Shown here: positions 9,594 through 16,374 of the stretch, piece after piece
Numbering within the stretch: position 1 is the first letter of the stretch
How the letters are laid out: every line of letters begins with the position of its first letter
NCBI RefSeq assembly: GCF_002117485.1
Contig: NZ_CP021030.1
Coordinates: 1,987,001-2,051,000, forward strand
DNA length: 64,000 nt
Reading direction: 5' to 3'
Source of the DNA: Rhizobium sp. NXC14
GTDB taxonomy: Bacteria; Pseudomonadota; Alphaproteobacteria; Rhizobiales; Rhizobiaceae
Position numbers and translations under genes: made by a program
The notes under the pieces: model-generated
The model's database searches: none
What the model saw: only the letters and a program-made list of their open reading frames with translations
Told to the model about the DNA's origin: nothing

Positions 9594-10841
9594 ATGGCTC
9601 TTGCTTATGCTCAATCCCTCGGGGACGGGGTTACGACCATCTTCACGGTCCCCTTTCCCTACATCTCCAAGACCCACGTTCAGGTGAAGGTCGACGGGGT
9701 TGCGGTTGCCTACACCTGGCTGTCGCCTACCTCAGTCCAAATCACGCCGGCACCGGGCGTCGACAAGATCGTTGATCGCCGCCGTGTGACCCCTCGCGAC
9801 ACCCTTCTGGTGGACTTTGTCGACGGCTCCACTCTGGTCGAAAGCGACCTCGATCTGTCGGCGCTGCAGGTGTTCTACCTTGCGCAGGAATCCTTCGACC
9901 TGGGTGAGGCTTCCCTCGGCGTGACCGAAGATGGTTCCTTCTCGGCGCTCGGCCGGCGCATCTCGAATGTCCTAACGCCGACTCAGGCTAACGATGTCGC
10001 CACCAAGCAGTTCGTCGAAGACGGCGTGACCTCGGGCGTGAACATCGCCACCCAGAAGGCTGCTGAGGCATCGGCCTACGCCGTCGCTGCGGCTACCTCT
10101 GAGACAGACGCTGCGGCCTCTGCGTCCTCGGCCAGCGCGTCAAAGACGGTGGCCACGACTAAGGCCAGCGAAGCTGCCACCAGCGCCACCAATGCTGCAG
10201 GCTCTGCAACCACCGCTGCCACCAGGGCCACCGAGGCTGCTGCTAGCGCCGCAGAAGCTCTAGGTTACCGCAACACCGCTTCCACCAAGGCCGCTGAAGC
10301 TGCGGCTAGTGCGGCTGCCGCTGCCACCTTCGACCCGTCGACCTTCTACACCAAGACGGAGATCAATACCTCCCTCGCGGGGAAGTTTGACAAGGTCGGC
10401 GGTACGGCAACCGGCGACATCAACATCATGAAGAGTAGTCCGGTCCTTTCGCTTCAGAATACCGATGCTGGTGCCAACAAGTGGGCCGTCCTCAGCTATT
10501 CTGACGGCAAACTATATTTCCAGAAGCAGACCGGCACTATTGTCAACGCCCTGGTCGTAGGAGCTGACGGCTCGATCACGACTGGGCAATTCGGCGATCT
10601 CGATTCCCGGATTGAAGCCCGCGCGACCGCCTGGGCGAACGACCGCGTATCTAAGCTAGCGTTCCGTAAGGTCAGTTCCAGTTCCTTCACGATACCGGAC
10701 AACGGCCTGATGATGTGCCCAGCGGGTGCCGTGTTTACCGGGATGAACATGCAGGGCACTTCGAACAACCCCGCCATGCACTACCACTACCTGCAATCCT
10801 ATGACCCCGTCCGTGGCTGGGTCACGTTCAGCGGATCATAA
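9594..10841 (+). CDS. Tail fibre protein with T7 gp17-type N-terminal anchor
   Basis: 415 residues. Residues 1-150 match the phage T7 tail-fibre attachment domain (start ALAYAQSLGDGVTTIFTV, then FPYISKTHVQVKVDG and LDLSALQVFYLAQE). Residues 150-245 are an Ala/Ser/Thr-rich heptad-like stretch, typical of the trimeric shaft. A short C-terminal part (residues 250-415) is the receptor-binding end. At 415 residues it is shorter than T7 gp17 (553), and the distal domain shows no enzyme motif. An ATG at 9594 follows a weak site (CAGTGAGACACTC). Confidence 0.92.
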   Translation: MALAYAQSLGDGVTTIFTVPFPYISKTHVQVKVDGVAVAYTWLSPTSVQITPAPGVDKIVDRRRVTPRDTLLVDFVDGSTLVESDLDLSALQVFYLAQESFDLGEASLGVTEDGSFSALGRRISNVLTPTQANDVATKQFVEDGVTSGVNIATQKAAEASAYAVAAATSETDAAASASSASASKTVATTKASEAATSATNAAGSATTAATRATEAAASAAEALGYRNTASTKAAEAAASAAAAATFDPSTFYTKTEINTSLAGKFDKVGGTATGDINIMKSSPVLSLQNTDAGANKWAVLSYSDGKLYFQKQTGTIVNALVVGADGSITTGQFGDLDSRIEARATAWANDRVSKLAFRKVSSSSFTIPDNGLMMCPAGAVFTGMNMQGTSNNPAMHYHYLQSYDPVRGWVTFSGS

Positions 10842-10843
10842 TC

Positions 10844-11434
10844 ATGGAAATTGTAAACTTCGGCCTCTTCAAGCCCCTGAACGACACGGGCATCATCTTC
10901 TACCAGAACGAACATCAGCAGGACTGGTACGATCTCCGCAAGGGTCTCACGAACTGGAACGAGAAGGGCGACTTTGTCGACGCGGTCTATGGAGCCTGGG
11001 TTCTCGTCCAGCCCGAGGATGGAAGCTCGACTGACGGTGTCGTGACCAATGTGGAATACGATCCCTCGCGCTTGGTCCCCCACAACAAGATCGTAGTCGG
11101 CGTCGATGCTGCACCTTCTGAGATCGCTTCGGGGATGCTCTTCCAGGCCGGCGCTTTCCTCCCAGCCCCTCCGGTAATCGAGCCGATGCCGAACCTCTCG
11201 CCCCGTCAGCTTTGGCTGGCCGCGCTGGAGATCAACACGACCAAGGCCCAAGTCATGGCCCAGATCGGCACGATCACGGACGCCAAGCTCCGCGCCACGC
11301 TTGAGATCGAGCTGACCGAACCGCCCCTCCAGGGCTACGTCCGGAATAGCTTTGCGGTCGAGCGGCTGCGCGAGATGATGGGCATTCCGGTCGATCAGTT
11401 CGACGCCCTCTGGCTCTGGGCAGGAACCCTGTAA
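10844..11434 (+). CDS. Protein encoded after the tail fibre, possible fibre assembly or accessory tail protein
   Basis: 196 residues, starting 2 bases after the tail fibre stop and ending in a TAATG overlap with the next gene, so it is co-translated with fibre and holin genes. The N-terminal half is beta-rich (FGLFKPLNDTGIIFYQNE). The C-terminal half (from about residue 115, LSPRQLWLAALEINTTKAQV) resembles the short helical tails found on many proteobacterial phage tail-fibre assembly or hypothetical tail proteins. No enzyme motif is visible. The role is inferred from position only, and T7 has no direct counterpart here. Confidence 0.6.
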   Translation: MEIVNFGLFKPLNDTGIIFYQNEHQQDWYDLRKGLTNWNEKGDFVDAVYGAWVLVQPEDGSSTDGVVTNVEYDPSRLVPHNKIVVGVDAAPSEIASGMLFQAGAFLPAPPVIEPMPNLSPRQLWLAALEINTTKAQVMAQIGTITDAKLRATLEIELTEPPLQGYVRNSFAVERLREMMGIPVDQFDALWLWAGTL

Positions 11435-11682
11435 TGGAACACATGAACACCGAGGCCCTGCTGTTGATCGGCAGGGTCGAGGGCAAGGTGGACACGCTCA
11501 TCAGCCTGTCGTCGGCGCAGTCGCAGCGCATCGACCAGCTAGAGGGGCGGATGTCGGCGGGGGAGGTGGACATCGCCTCCCTCAAGGCCAAGGCATCTAC
11601 CAACCAGTCCTTCATCACCAACATCACTGCAATCCTCGCCCTGATCGTCGCCGCGATCTCGGCCTATCTGAGCTACAAGTAA
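11434..11682 (+). CDS. Holin-like small membrane protein (T7 gp17.5 position)
   Basis: 82 residues. A hydrophilic, coiled-coil-prone N-terminal part (IGRVEGKVDTLISLSSAQSQ, residues 12-31) leads to one C-terminal transmembrane helix (NITAILALIVAAISAYLSYK, residues 63-82). This layout resembles XhlA-like lysis helpers and the gene sits where T7 encodes its holin gp17.5. The holin role is inferred. The start overlaps the upstream stop and the stop TAATGG overlaps the small terminase start. Confidence 0.7.
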   Translation: MEHMNTEALLLIGRVEGKVDTLISLSSAQSQRIDQLEGRMSAGEVDIASLKAKASTNQSFITNITAILALIVAAISAYLSYK

Positions 11683-11903
11683 TGGACCTCAAGGAAATCC
11701 TTTCGCTGCTCCATGCGGAAATGGCCCAGAAGCTCCTCGACAAGGTCAGGAGCGGAGAGGTCACGGCAGCCGAGCTGAACGTGGCCCGCCAGTTCCTCAA
11801 GGACAACAACATCGACTCAGTGCCGAAGGAAGGCAGCCCGCTGAAGAACCTCGCGGATGATCTGCCCTTCACAGGCGACGACGACCGCCCCTCCTACAAT
11901 TAA
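11682..11903 (+). CDS. Terminase small subunit (T7 gp18-like)
   Basis: 73 residues (T7 gp18 has 89). The segment EILSLLHAEMAQKLLDKVRS and the acidic C-terminus recall gp18 (T7: LEMLDTAMAQRMLADL). The protein recognises concatemeric DNA and recruits the large subunit for packaging. The gene starts in a TAATG overlap with the holin-like gene. Unlike T7, no Rz or Rz1 genes separate it from the large terminase; the following 125 bases hold no open frame but contain a promoter-like GACTCA motif and a dyad. Confidence 0.82.
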   Translation: MDLKEILSLLHAEMAQKLLDKVRSGEVTAAELNVARQFLKDNNIDSVPKEGSPLKNLADDLPFTGDDDRPSYN

Positions 11904-11924
11904 ACCCTCACAGCCCCCTGCGGC

Positions 11925-11932
11925 TCGACTCA
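11925..11932 (+). promoter_or_regulatory. TCGACTCA motif, possible phage RNA polymerase promoter element
   Basis: One of four CGACTCA octamers confined to non-coding prophage sequence (others at 13915, 18199 and, on the - strand, 15728). It resembles the CGACTCA block of the T7 promoter, but too few bases match to call a promoter. It lies upstream of terL. Confidence 0.3.
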
Positions 11933-12012
11933 GGGCGCGCAACAGCGGCCTCTAGGCTACTACCCTAGCCGGGAGCGCTGGTGCGCGTCTGTGAGCTGCT
12001 GTGGTCTGTTTA

Positions 12013-12026
12013 ATCCACTGGTGGAT
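12013..12026. promoter_or_regulatory. 14-base dyad abutting the large terminase start
   Basis: ATCCAC-TG-GTGGAT is a perfect half-site inverted repeat with a 2-base spacer, ending 2 bases before the terL ATG. The GGTGG of its right half is the only ribosome-site-like sequence for terL. It is one member of a six-copy family (12013, 15851, 16006, 16346, 17146, 18243), so it is a candidate operator that could control both transcription and translation start. Confidence 0.6.
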
Positions 12027-12028
12027 AT

Positions 12029-13717
12029 ATGACAGCCAACGGCCTGAAGTCAGGCACCCATCTCAGCCCCGCCATCGACCCGCTGAAGAAGGACTTTCGA
12101 AACTTCCTCTTCGTGGTGTGGAAGCACCTTAACCTTCCGGTCCCGACCGCAGTTCAATACGACATCGCCGGCTACCTTCAGCACGGCCCCAAGCGTTGCG
12201 TGATCGAAGCCTTCCGAGGCGTGGGCAAGTCCTACGTCACCTCGGCCTTCGTGGTCTGGCTCCTGTACTGCAACCCCCAGCTCAACATCCTCGTGGTCTC
12301 AGCCTCGAAGGACCGCTCCGACCAATTCTCCAGCTTCACCAAGAGGCTGATAGCTGAGATGCCAATCTTGGCCCACCTCCGCGCCCAGGCAGGGCAGCGC
12401 GACTCGATGGTGGCCTTCGATGTCGGCCCAGCCCGCAACTCTCACTCCCCCTCCGTCAAGTCCGTTGGCATCACCGGCCAGCTCGCCGGCTCCCGTGCTG
12501 ACATCATCATCGCGGACGACGTTGAGGTTCCCAACAACTCCATGACTCAGCTCCAGCGCGACCAGCTCTCGGAGCGCGTGAAGGAGTTCGACGCTATTCT
12601 GAAACCCCTGCCGACCAGCCGCATCATTTACCTCGGCACCCCGCAGACGGAGATGAGTCTCTACAATCGGCTGCCCGAACGCGGCTACGAAATCCGCATC
12701 TGGCCGGCCCGCGTCCCGAATGATCCCGAGCGCTACCTCGGTCGCCTCTCGAAGTTCGTGATGGACATGATCGAGGCTGGCGCTCAGCCGCGTGAGCCAG
12801 TCGATCCCCAGCGCTTCCAAGAGCAGGACTTGATCGAGCGTGAGGCTTCCTACGCCCGCTCTGGCTTCGCCCTGCAGTTCATGCTCGACACCTCGCTCAG
12901 CGACCAAGACAAATACCCGCTGAAGCTCTCCGACTTGATCGTCTCCTCGCTCGATCCTCGCATGGCCCCCGCCAAGCTGGTCTGGTGCAACGACCCTGAC
13001 AAGGTGATCTCTGATCTCCCGGCAGTCGGCCTTCAGGGTGACCGTCTGCATCGCCCGATGTGGGTGGCCAATGAGATGGCTGAATACACAGGCTCTGTCA
13101 TGGCCATCGACCCCTCGGGCAACGGCGGCGACGAGACGGCCTATGCCATCGTGAAGATACTCCACGGCAACCTCTTCTTGGTGGCTTCAGGGGGCTTCAA
13201 GGAAGGCTATTCGGAGGCGACCCTCCAGGCGCTCGCCATGCTCGGCGCGACCCACAACGTCAACCGCGTGATCGTCGAAGGCAACTTCGGTGACGGCATG
13301 TTCACCCAGCTCCTCAAGCCGGTGTTCGCTCGCGTCCATCCAGTGACCATTGAGGAGGTGAAGCACTCGACACAGAAGGAGCGCCGCATTTGCGATGTTC
13401 TGGAACCCGTCATGAACCAGCACCGCCTTGTGGTGGATGCCCAGGTCATCAAGCGTGACCACGAGGCCGAGCCTCACAGGCAGCTCTTCTACCAGCTCAC
13501 CCGCATCACCCGCGACCGTGGCGCTCTCGTGAAAGACGACCGCCTCGATGCCCTGGCTATCGCCGTGGGCTACTGGGTCGAGCACATGTCCAGAGACACG
13601 AACAAGGCTGCCGACGAACACAAGACGGCGCTGCTCGAACAGGAGCTGAGGAGCTTCGCTGAGCACGTCTTCGGCATGCAGGGTGAAGACAGCCTTAGGT
13701 GGATCAGTATCGGTTGA
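12029..13717 (+). CDS. Terminase large subunit (T7 gp19-like packaging ATPase/nuclease)
   Basis: 562 residues (T7 gp19 has 586). The Walker A motif is RGVGKS (residues 63-68), Walker B is IIIADD (159-164), and the T7 signature SVKSVGITGQLAGSRAD (142-157) is present. The C-terminal RNase H-fold nuclease shows IDPSGNGGDETAYA (about residue 355) and DDRLDALA (about 510). The enzyme pumps DNA into the prohead and cuts the concatemer. The start ATG lies 2 bases after a perfect dyad and has no ordinary ribosome site. The next 245 bases have several hairpins and no gene. Confidence 0.96.
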   Translation: MTANGLKSGTHLSPAIDPLKKDFRNFLFVVWKHLNLPVPTAVQYDIAGYLQHGPKRCVIEAFRGVGKSYVTSAFVVWLLYCNPQLNILVVSASKDRSDQFSSFTKRLIAEMPILAHLRAQAGQRDSMVAFDVGPARNSHSPSVKSVGITGQLAGSRADIIIADDVEVPNNSMTQLQRDQLSERVKEFDAILKPLPTSRIIYLGTPQTEMSLYNRLPERGYEIRIWPARVPNDPERYLGRLSKFVMDMIEAGAQPREPVDPQRFQEQDLIEREASYARSGFALQFMLDTSLSDQDKYPLKLSDLIVSSLDPRMAPAKLVWCNDPDKVISDLPAVGLQGDRLHRPMWVANEMAEYTGSVMAIDPSGNGGDETAYAIVKILHGNLFLVASGGFKEGYSEATLQALAMLGATHNVNRVIVEGNFGDGMFTQLLKPVFARVHPVTIEEVKHSTQKERRICDVLEPVMNQHRLVVDAQVIKRDHEAEPHRQLFYQLTRITRDRGALVKDDRLDALAIAVGYWVEHMSRDTNKAADEHKTALLEQELRSFAEHVFGMQGEDSLRWISIG

Positions 13718-13784
13718 GAGACAACCCTTAATTACCACCCACTTAAGGAGAACCCCGAGAGGGGAAGACCGGAATAAAGGGTGA

Positions 13785-13818
13785 GGAGAGGGGACTGATG
13801 AAAAAGAGTCCTCTCTCC
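13785..13818 (+). other. Long hairpin downstream of terL
   Basis: A 12-base-pair stem (GGAGAGGGGACT with AGTCCTCTCTCC, one G-T pair) encloses a 10-base loop. Only a weak T-rich tail follows (GAATGATCTTTATG). It could be a processing site, an imperfect terminator or part of the packaging junction. Confidence 0.5.
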
Positions 13819-13914
13819 GAATGATCTTTATGATGGATGGAGGTGGAAGAACCCCCATCCACCAACTCCCTATCCCCAGAGGAAACCTTAAGGGGAACCT
13901 ATAAGGGATTGCCC

Positions 13915-13922
13915 GCGACTCA
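13915..13922 (+). promoter_or_regulatory. GCGACTCA motif upstream of lipoprotein gene
   Basis: Second of four CGACTCA-type octamers in non-coding prophage DNA. It lies 40 bases before the lipoprotein ATG and is a possible phage polymerase promoter element. Confidence 0.3.
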
Positions 13923-13961
13923 TCGGTTGTGTATCTCCGAGGTTCACTACTGGGGGACCAC

Positions 13962-14375
13962 ATGACGAGACTGCTCAAGACCATTGCCCTGATCTCACTC
14001 GGGGCTGTTTCCGGCTGCGTGACAATGGACAGCGCCAAGCCTGCTATGGAGGCCATGAAGGGGCAACCCATCAGCGCGGCTATCGCCAAGCTCGGCTACC
14101 CTGATAGCGAGATGAGCATCGCCGGCAAGAAGGTCTATACGTGGAATAACCACGACAGCGGCTCCTACACCGTGCCCACATACAATACCGCCACGACCTA
14201 TGTGAACGGCCAGCCGATCTACTCGAACATCCAAGGCTCGCGGACGACCAGCTACGACTACCAGTGCAAGCTGAAGGTCATAGCCAGCCAGACCGACGAG
14301 ATCGAAAACTTCGAATGGGATGGCGACATCGGCGGCTGCGAGGCATTCGCCATGCGGCTGCAGAAGAAGAGCTGA
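13962..14375 (+). CDS. Phage lipoprotein of unknown role
   Basis: 137 residues from the ATG at 13962 (site GGGGGACC); the upstream in-frame start at 13929 would spoil the signal sequence. The signal peptide MTRLLKTIALISLGAVSGC ends in a lipobox with Cys19, so a mature lipoprotein is expected. The mature part is polar with a repeated Tyr/Thr-rich section (SGSYTVPTYNTATTYVNG) and two later cysteines. Its place just after terL, where T7-like phages carry late accessory genes, fits a role in lysis (spanin outer subunit) or superinfection exclusion. It does not have the small proline-rich form of Rz1, so the function is open. Confidence 0.72.
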   Translation: MTRLLKTIALISLGAVSGCVTMDSAKPAMEAMKGQPISAAIAKLGYPDSEMSIAGKKVYTWNNHDSGSYTVPTYNTATTYVNGQPIYSNIQGSRTTSYDYQCKLKVIASQTDEIENFEWDGDIGGCEAFAMRLQKKS

Positions 14376-14376
14376 C

Positions 14377-14472
14377 ATGCTGGAGTGGTGGGGAAAGAGT
14401 GATCGCTGGATGATCGCCCTGGTGCTCGTCATCGGGGTGCTGTGTGCTGCTCTGAAGCTCGCCACGGGTTGA
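14377..14472 (+). CDS. 31-residue membrane peptide next to the lipoprotein
   Basis: A short frame begins one base after the lipoprotein stop and encodes MLEWWGKSDRWMIALVLVIG followed by VLCAALKLATG: a Trp-rich polar head and one transmembrane helix. The tight spacing suggests translational coupling with the lipoprotein gene, which makes a membrane pair (spanin-like or exclusion) possible. An inverted repeat CACCTGAT/ATCAGGTG follows at 14483-14518. It is too short for homology-based identification. Confidence 0.55.
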   Translation: MLEWWGKSDRWMIALVLVIGVLCAALKLATG

Positions 14473-14852
14473 CGCCGCGCGCCCACCTGATTCCCTCGCT
14501 ACCGCTCGGTCATCAGGTGTCAAGTCCTATGGGCTCACTGAGAGTTACCTTTAGGGGTACTCAAAATGTTTGCTGCAAAAATCTGAGAGGTCAAATCAGA
14601 TAAGAGGCTCGGGCAGTTCCCCCCGTGGCCCCTCGATCTGCGCCCTCATCGACCCTTCCGGCTGCCCTTCTGACACATCGTCATGACACATGCAGGTTAA
14701 ACCATTGAAATCATTGATGTGTAGAGCAGATGAACGATCTGCATTCCGTCACATGCCCAGCGCTTGCGATCCCTTGGACGGCTGATCGACGAATGTTCTC
14801 ACGTTCGTTTCTTCTGGGGTGATAATGTGTTTTCGGGGCATCGCGAATGATC
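14473..14852. other. Gene-free stretch, candidate virion end / concatemer junction region
   Basis: About 380 bases with no credible frame. It holds an inverted repeat (CACCTGAT at 14483, ATCAGGTG at 14511) and an ACCTTTAGGGG element (14547) akin to CTTAAGG-type repeats found after terL. It lies where the T7 map changes from late right-end to early left-end genes, so the terminal repeat or packaging site is expected here or in 13718-13961. No direct evidence for a terminal repeat can be seen within one prophage copy. Confidence 0.4.
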
Positions 14853-15707
14853 TCACGCGGGGTGCGCATCATTCCCCTTCAACAGGTATGTTACGAACGA
14901 AGCGCAGACGCCCAGCATGAATAGTGCATCCCGCTCGGTCACATTCGCATCGCCCTGATCAAACAGCGAGTGCCGCACGCCTTGCTCGTTACTAGTGTAG
15001 GCATAGAGCTTCTCAAGGGCTATTCGAAAAGCTTCATGCATAGGCTCGGCCTTATTGAGCGCCTTTAAAGCACCCGCAAAACTTCCTGTTTGACCGGTCT
15101 TCTTGAAAGCCACAGCTTCCACGGCATGAATACTTTCCCTGACTGAACCCGCGTAATCACCTGCCGTTAATGCCGTGGAAGCTTTAGATATATGCGAGCG
15201 TACGCCTTCCATGCCTGAGGAGTTTGCCAACTTCACCGCCCTAACTATCGCCTCGCCTTCTTCCGGGGAAGCAACAGGAACGATGTTCCAATCCTCTAGC
15301 CGATATGCAGCGCGCTCGGACTTCATTATATTGCCGATCCATTGAGCCACTTCGGGGTTTCTAAGCGCCCTTACGAACCACTCAACGAAGCCGAAAACAT
15401 CCGAGAAAGATGCCTCTGGCGCGAATTTCCTCTTCCACAGTTTGATGATTTTGTCCGTTTGGTTGTCCCATTCATCGATAAGGATATTTTCCCTTTCGAT
15501 CATGTACCGCTTAGCCACGCGGCGGATTGGATCATCAAGATAAGTACTGTTGCCGTACATCTTGCTTTTTTGGATTTGGGTGTGGATTAAATCCCATAGA
15601 CGGGCTTTGAGTACTGGGCTCACTTCATCCAATTTGAGTTGAGAAGGCAGAGGATCGATTCCCATTGCTTGCTCAAAGGTAATTGAACTTCGGTAGTTGT
15701 TGCTCAT
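14853..15707 (-). CDS. AbiJ-type abortive infection protein (NTD4 plus HEPN-like C-terminus)
   Basis: 284 residues from the ATG at 15707 (GGACCGGG just upstream); a longer start at 15752 is possible. The N-terminal part (ITFEQAMGIDPLPSQLKLDE, then LKARLWDLIH) fits the AbiJ NTD4 module. The C-terminal third (YAGSVRESIHAVEAVAFKK, FAGALKAL, YAYTSNEQGVRHSLFD, FMLGVCASFVTYLL) matches the conserved end of the same proteins, predicted HEPN RNase-like. AbiJ proteins abort phage infection. The gene stands alone, opposite to all other phage genes, with lower GC and its own promoter region, which is the pattern of a lysogenic-conversion gene that excludes other phages. Target and catalytic residues are not determined here. 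Confidence 0.8.
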   Translation of the reverse strand: MSNNYRSSITFEQAMGIDPLPSQLKLDEVSPVLKARLWDLIHTQIQKSKMYGNSTYLDDPIRRVAKRYMIERENILIDEWDNQTDKIIKLWKRKFAPEASFSDVFGFVEWFVRALRNPEVAQWIGNIMKSERAAYRLEDWNIVPVASPEEGEAIVRAVKLANSSGMEGVRSHISKASTALTAGDYAGSVRESIHAVEAVAFKKTGQTGSFAGALKALNKAEPMHEAFRIALEKLYAYTSNEQGVRHSLFDQGDANVTERDALFMLGVCASFVTYLLKGNDAHPA

Positions 15708-15720
15708 GTCCCGGTCCGAT

Positions 15721-15728
15721 TGAGTCGC
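15721..15728 (-). promoter_or_regulatory. GCGACTCA motif upstream of the AbiJ-type gene
   Basis: On the - strand this reads ATTGACGCGACTCAATCGG, 14 bases before the chosen ATG. It shares the octamer and part of the upstream ATTG with the copy at 13915. ATTGAC could also serve as a host -35-like element. Confidence 0.3.
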
Positions 15729-15850
15729 GTCAATTACATGAGCATGACACAACCAATGATCCTAGTGATCGGGCAAAAACAAACTCTGACTCAAAATCAA
15801 CAACTTAGCTGGGGTCGATGAGTTTTTCACAATCTGCCACTTTACAATCA

Positions 15851-15864
15851 ACTCACCAGTGAAT
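15851..15864. promoter_or_regulatory. Dyad copy (ACTCAC-CA-GTGAAT)
   Basis: Member of the six-copy dyad family. TCACCAGTGA is a symmetric core. It lies about 145 bases upstream of the AbiJ-type gene, between it and the first hammerhead. Confidence 0.5.
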
Positions 15865-15951
15865 ATATCTAGCTCACCAAATCGGGGCGGCACTGGTCGG
15901 CCTGAGGCGGAGGTGAGGGGCAGACAGGCCGCTCGGTTCTTTGACAATCGA

Positions 15952-16007
15952 ATAGGTACGGGGCTGATGCTGCCCTGCTGATGAGGCCAAGCCATGGCCG
16001 AAACCAT
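15952..16007 (+). ncRNA. Hammerhead ribozyme candidate 1 (type III topology)
   Basis: Order along the strand: stem III 5' arm AT(A)GGT (15952-15957), cleavage base A15958, stem I CGGGGC/GCCCTG (15959-15964 with 15972-15977, loop TGATGCT), core CTGATGA (15978-15984), stem II GGCCA/TGGCC (15985-15989 with 15995-15999), GAAA (16000-16003), stem III 3' arm ACCAT (16003-16007). Every core nucleotide of the hammerhead consensus is present and GUA is an allowed cleavage triplet. Stem III is short with one bulged A, so activity is less certain than for the copy at 17888. Predicted cut between 15958 and 15959, 416 bases before the GP88-like start. Confidence 0.75.
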
Positions 16008-16019
16008 CCACCAGTGAAT
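16006..16019. promoter_or_regulatory. Dyad copy overlapping the end of hammerhead 1
   Basis: ATCCAC-CA-GTGAAT. It shares bases 16006-16007 with stem III of the ribozyme, so protein binding to the DNA or RNA here could interact with ribozyme folding. Confidence 0.55.
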
Positions 16020-16179
16020 TGCTCAAGCTTATCATTGAGGGCAACGCCTAGCTGCCTTGAATGGTGCGCTTGCTGGCCATGATGAATGGCCCACGAAAGC
16101 CCGCACTCGGAAGCCGCGACGACACAGCGGCACCGCAGGGGGATTAGCCATGCTCACATGGTCAATCACTCTTCGTTGG

Positions 16180-16213
16180 AAAAAGAAAAAGACCACGGTC
16201 TGGATCACCGTGG
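16180..16213 (-). terminator. Intrinsic terminator reading leftward
   Basis: On the - strand the stem CCACGGT/ACCGTGG (16213-16207 with 16199-16193) with a 7-base loop is followed by TCTTTTTCTTTTT, a very good terminator. On the + strand the tail is only CCCTTTATC. No - strand gene lies upstream of it before the tRNA at 18943, so it may stop antisense transcription before it enters hammerhead 1 and the AbiJ-type gene. Confidence 0.65.
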
Positions 16214-16345
16214 CCCTTTATCTAACCCTCTAGCGAAGGGGCTCTATGGTCGAAAGGCCATAGGGCTCCTGCATCCTACTCAAACCCTCAAGCGACCGCA
16301 AGGCGGCTATACAGGGCACATCAAGGGCTTGGTGCGTCTCGATAT

Positions 16346-16359
16346 ATCCACCTGTGAAT
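16346..16359. promoter_or_regulatory. Dyad copy before the GP88-like gene
   Basis: ATCCAC-CT-GTGAAT, followed directly by the ribosome site TAAAGGAG and the ATG at 16375. The position is suited to an operator or a translational control site. Confidence 0.55.
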
Positions 16360-16374
16360 TAAAGGAGATGCGGC

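Larger units (their letters stand above)
15753..16374. other. Long leader region before the GP88-like gene
   Basis: 622 bases without a credible gene. It contains dyads at 15851, 16006 and 16346, hammerhead 1, the leftward terminator and a CTATGG/CCATAG hairpin (16244-16266). This is a regulatory block between the divergent AbiJ-type gene and the early gene set. Confidence 0.6.

Noticed and set aside
13794..13822. CTGATGA ... GAAT near the terL end as a fourth hammerhead
   Set aside because: No G-C pair at the base of stem II, GAAT in place of GAAA, and the segment is better explained by the 12-pair hairpin.
15762..16007. 81-residue - strand open frame
   Set aside because: It overlaps hammerhead 1 and a dyad, lacks a ribosome site, and has a composition unlike neighbouring proteins.
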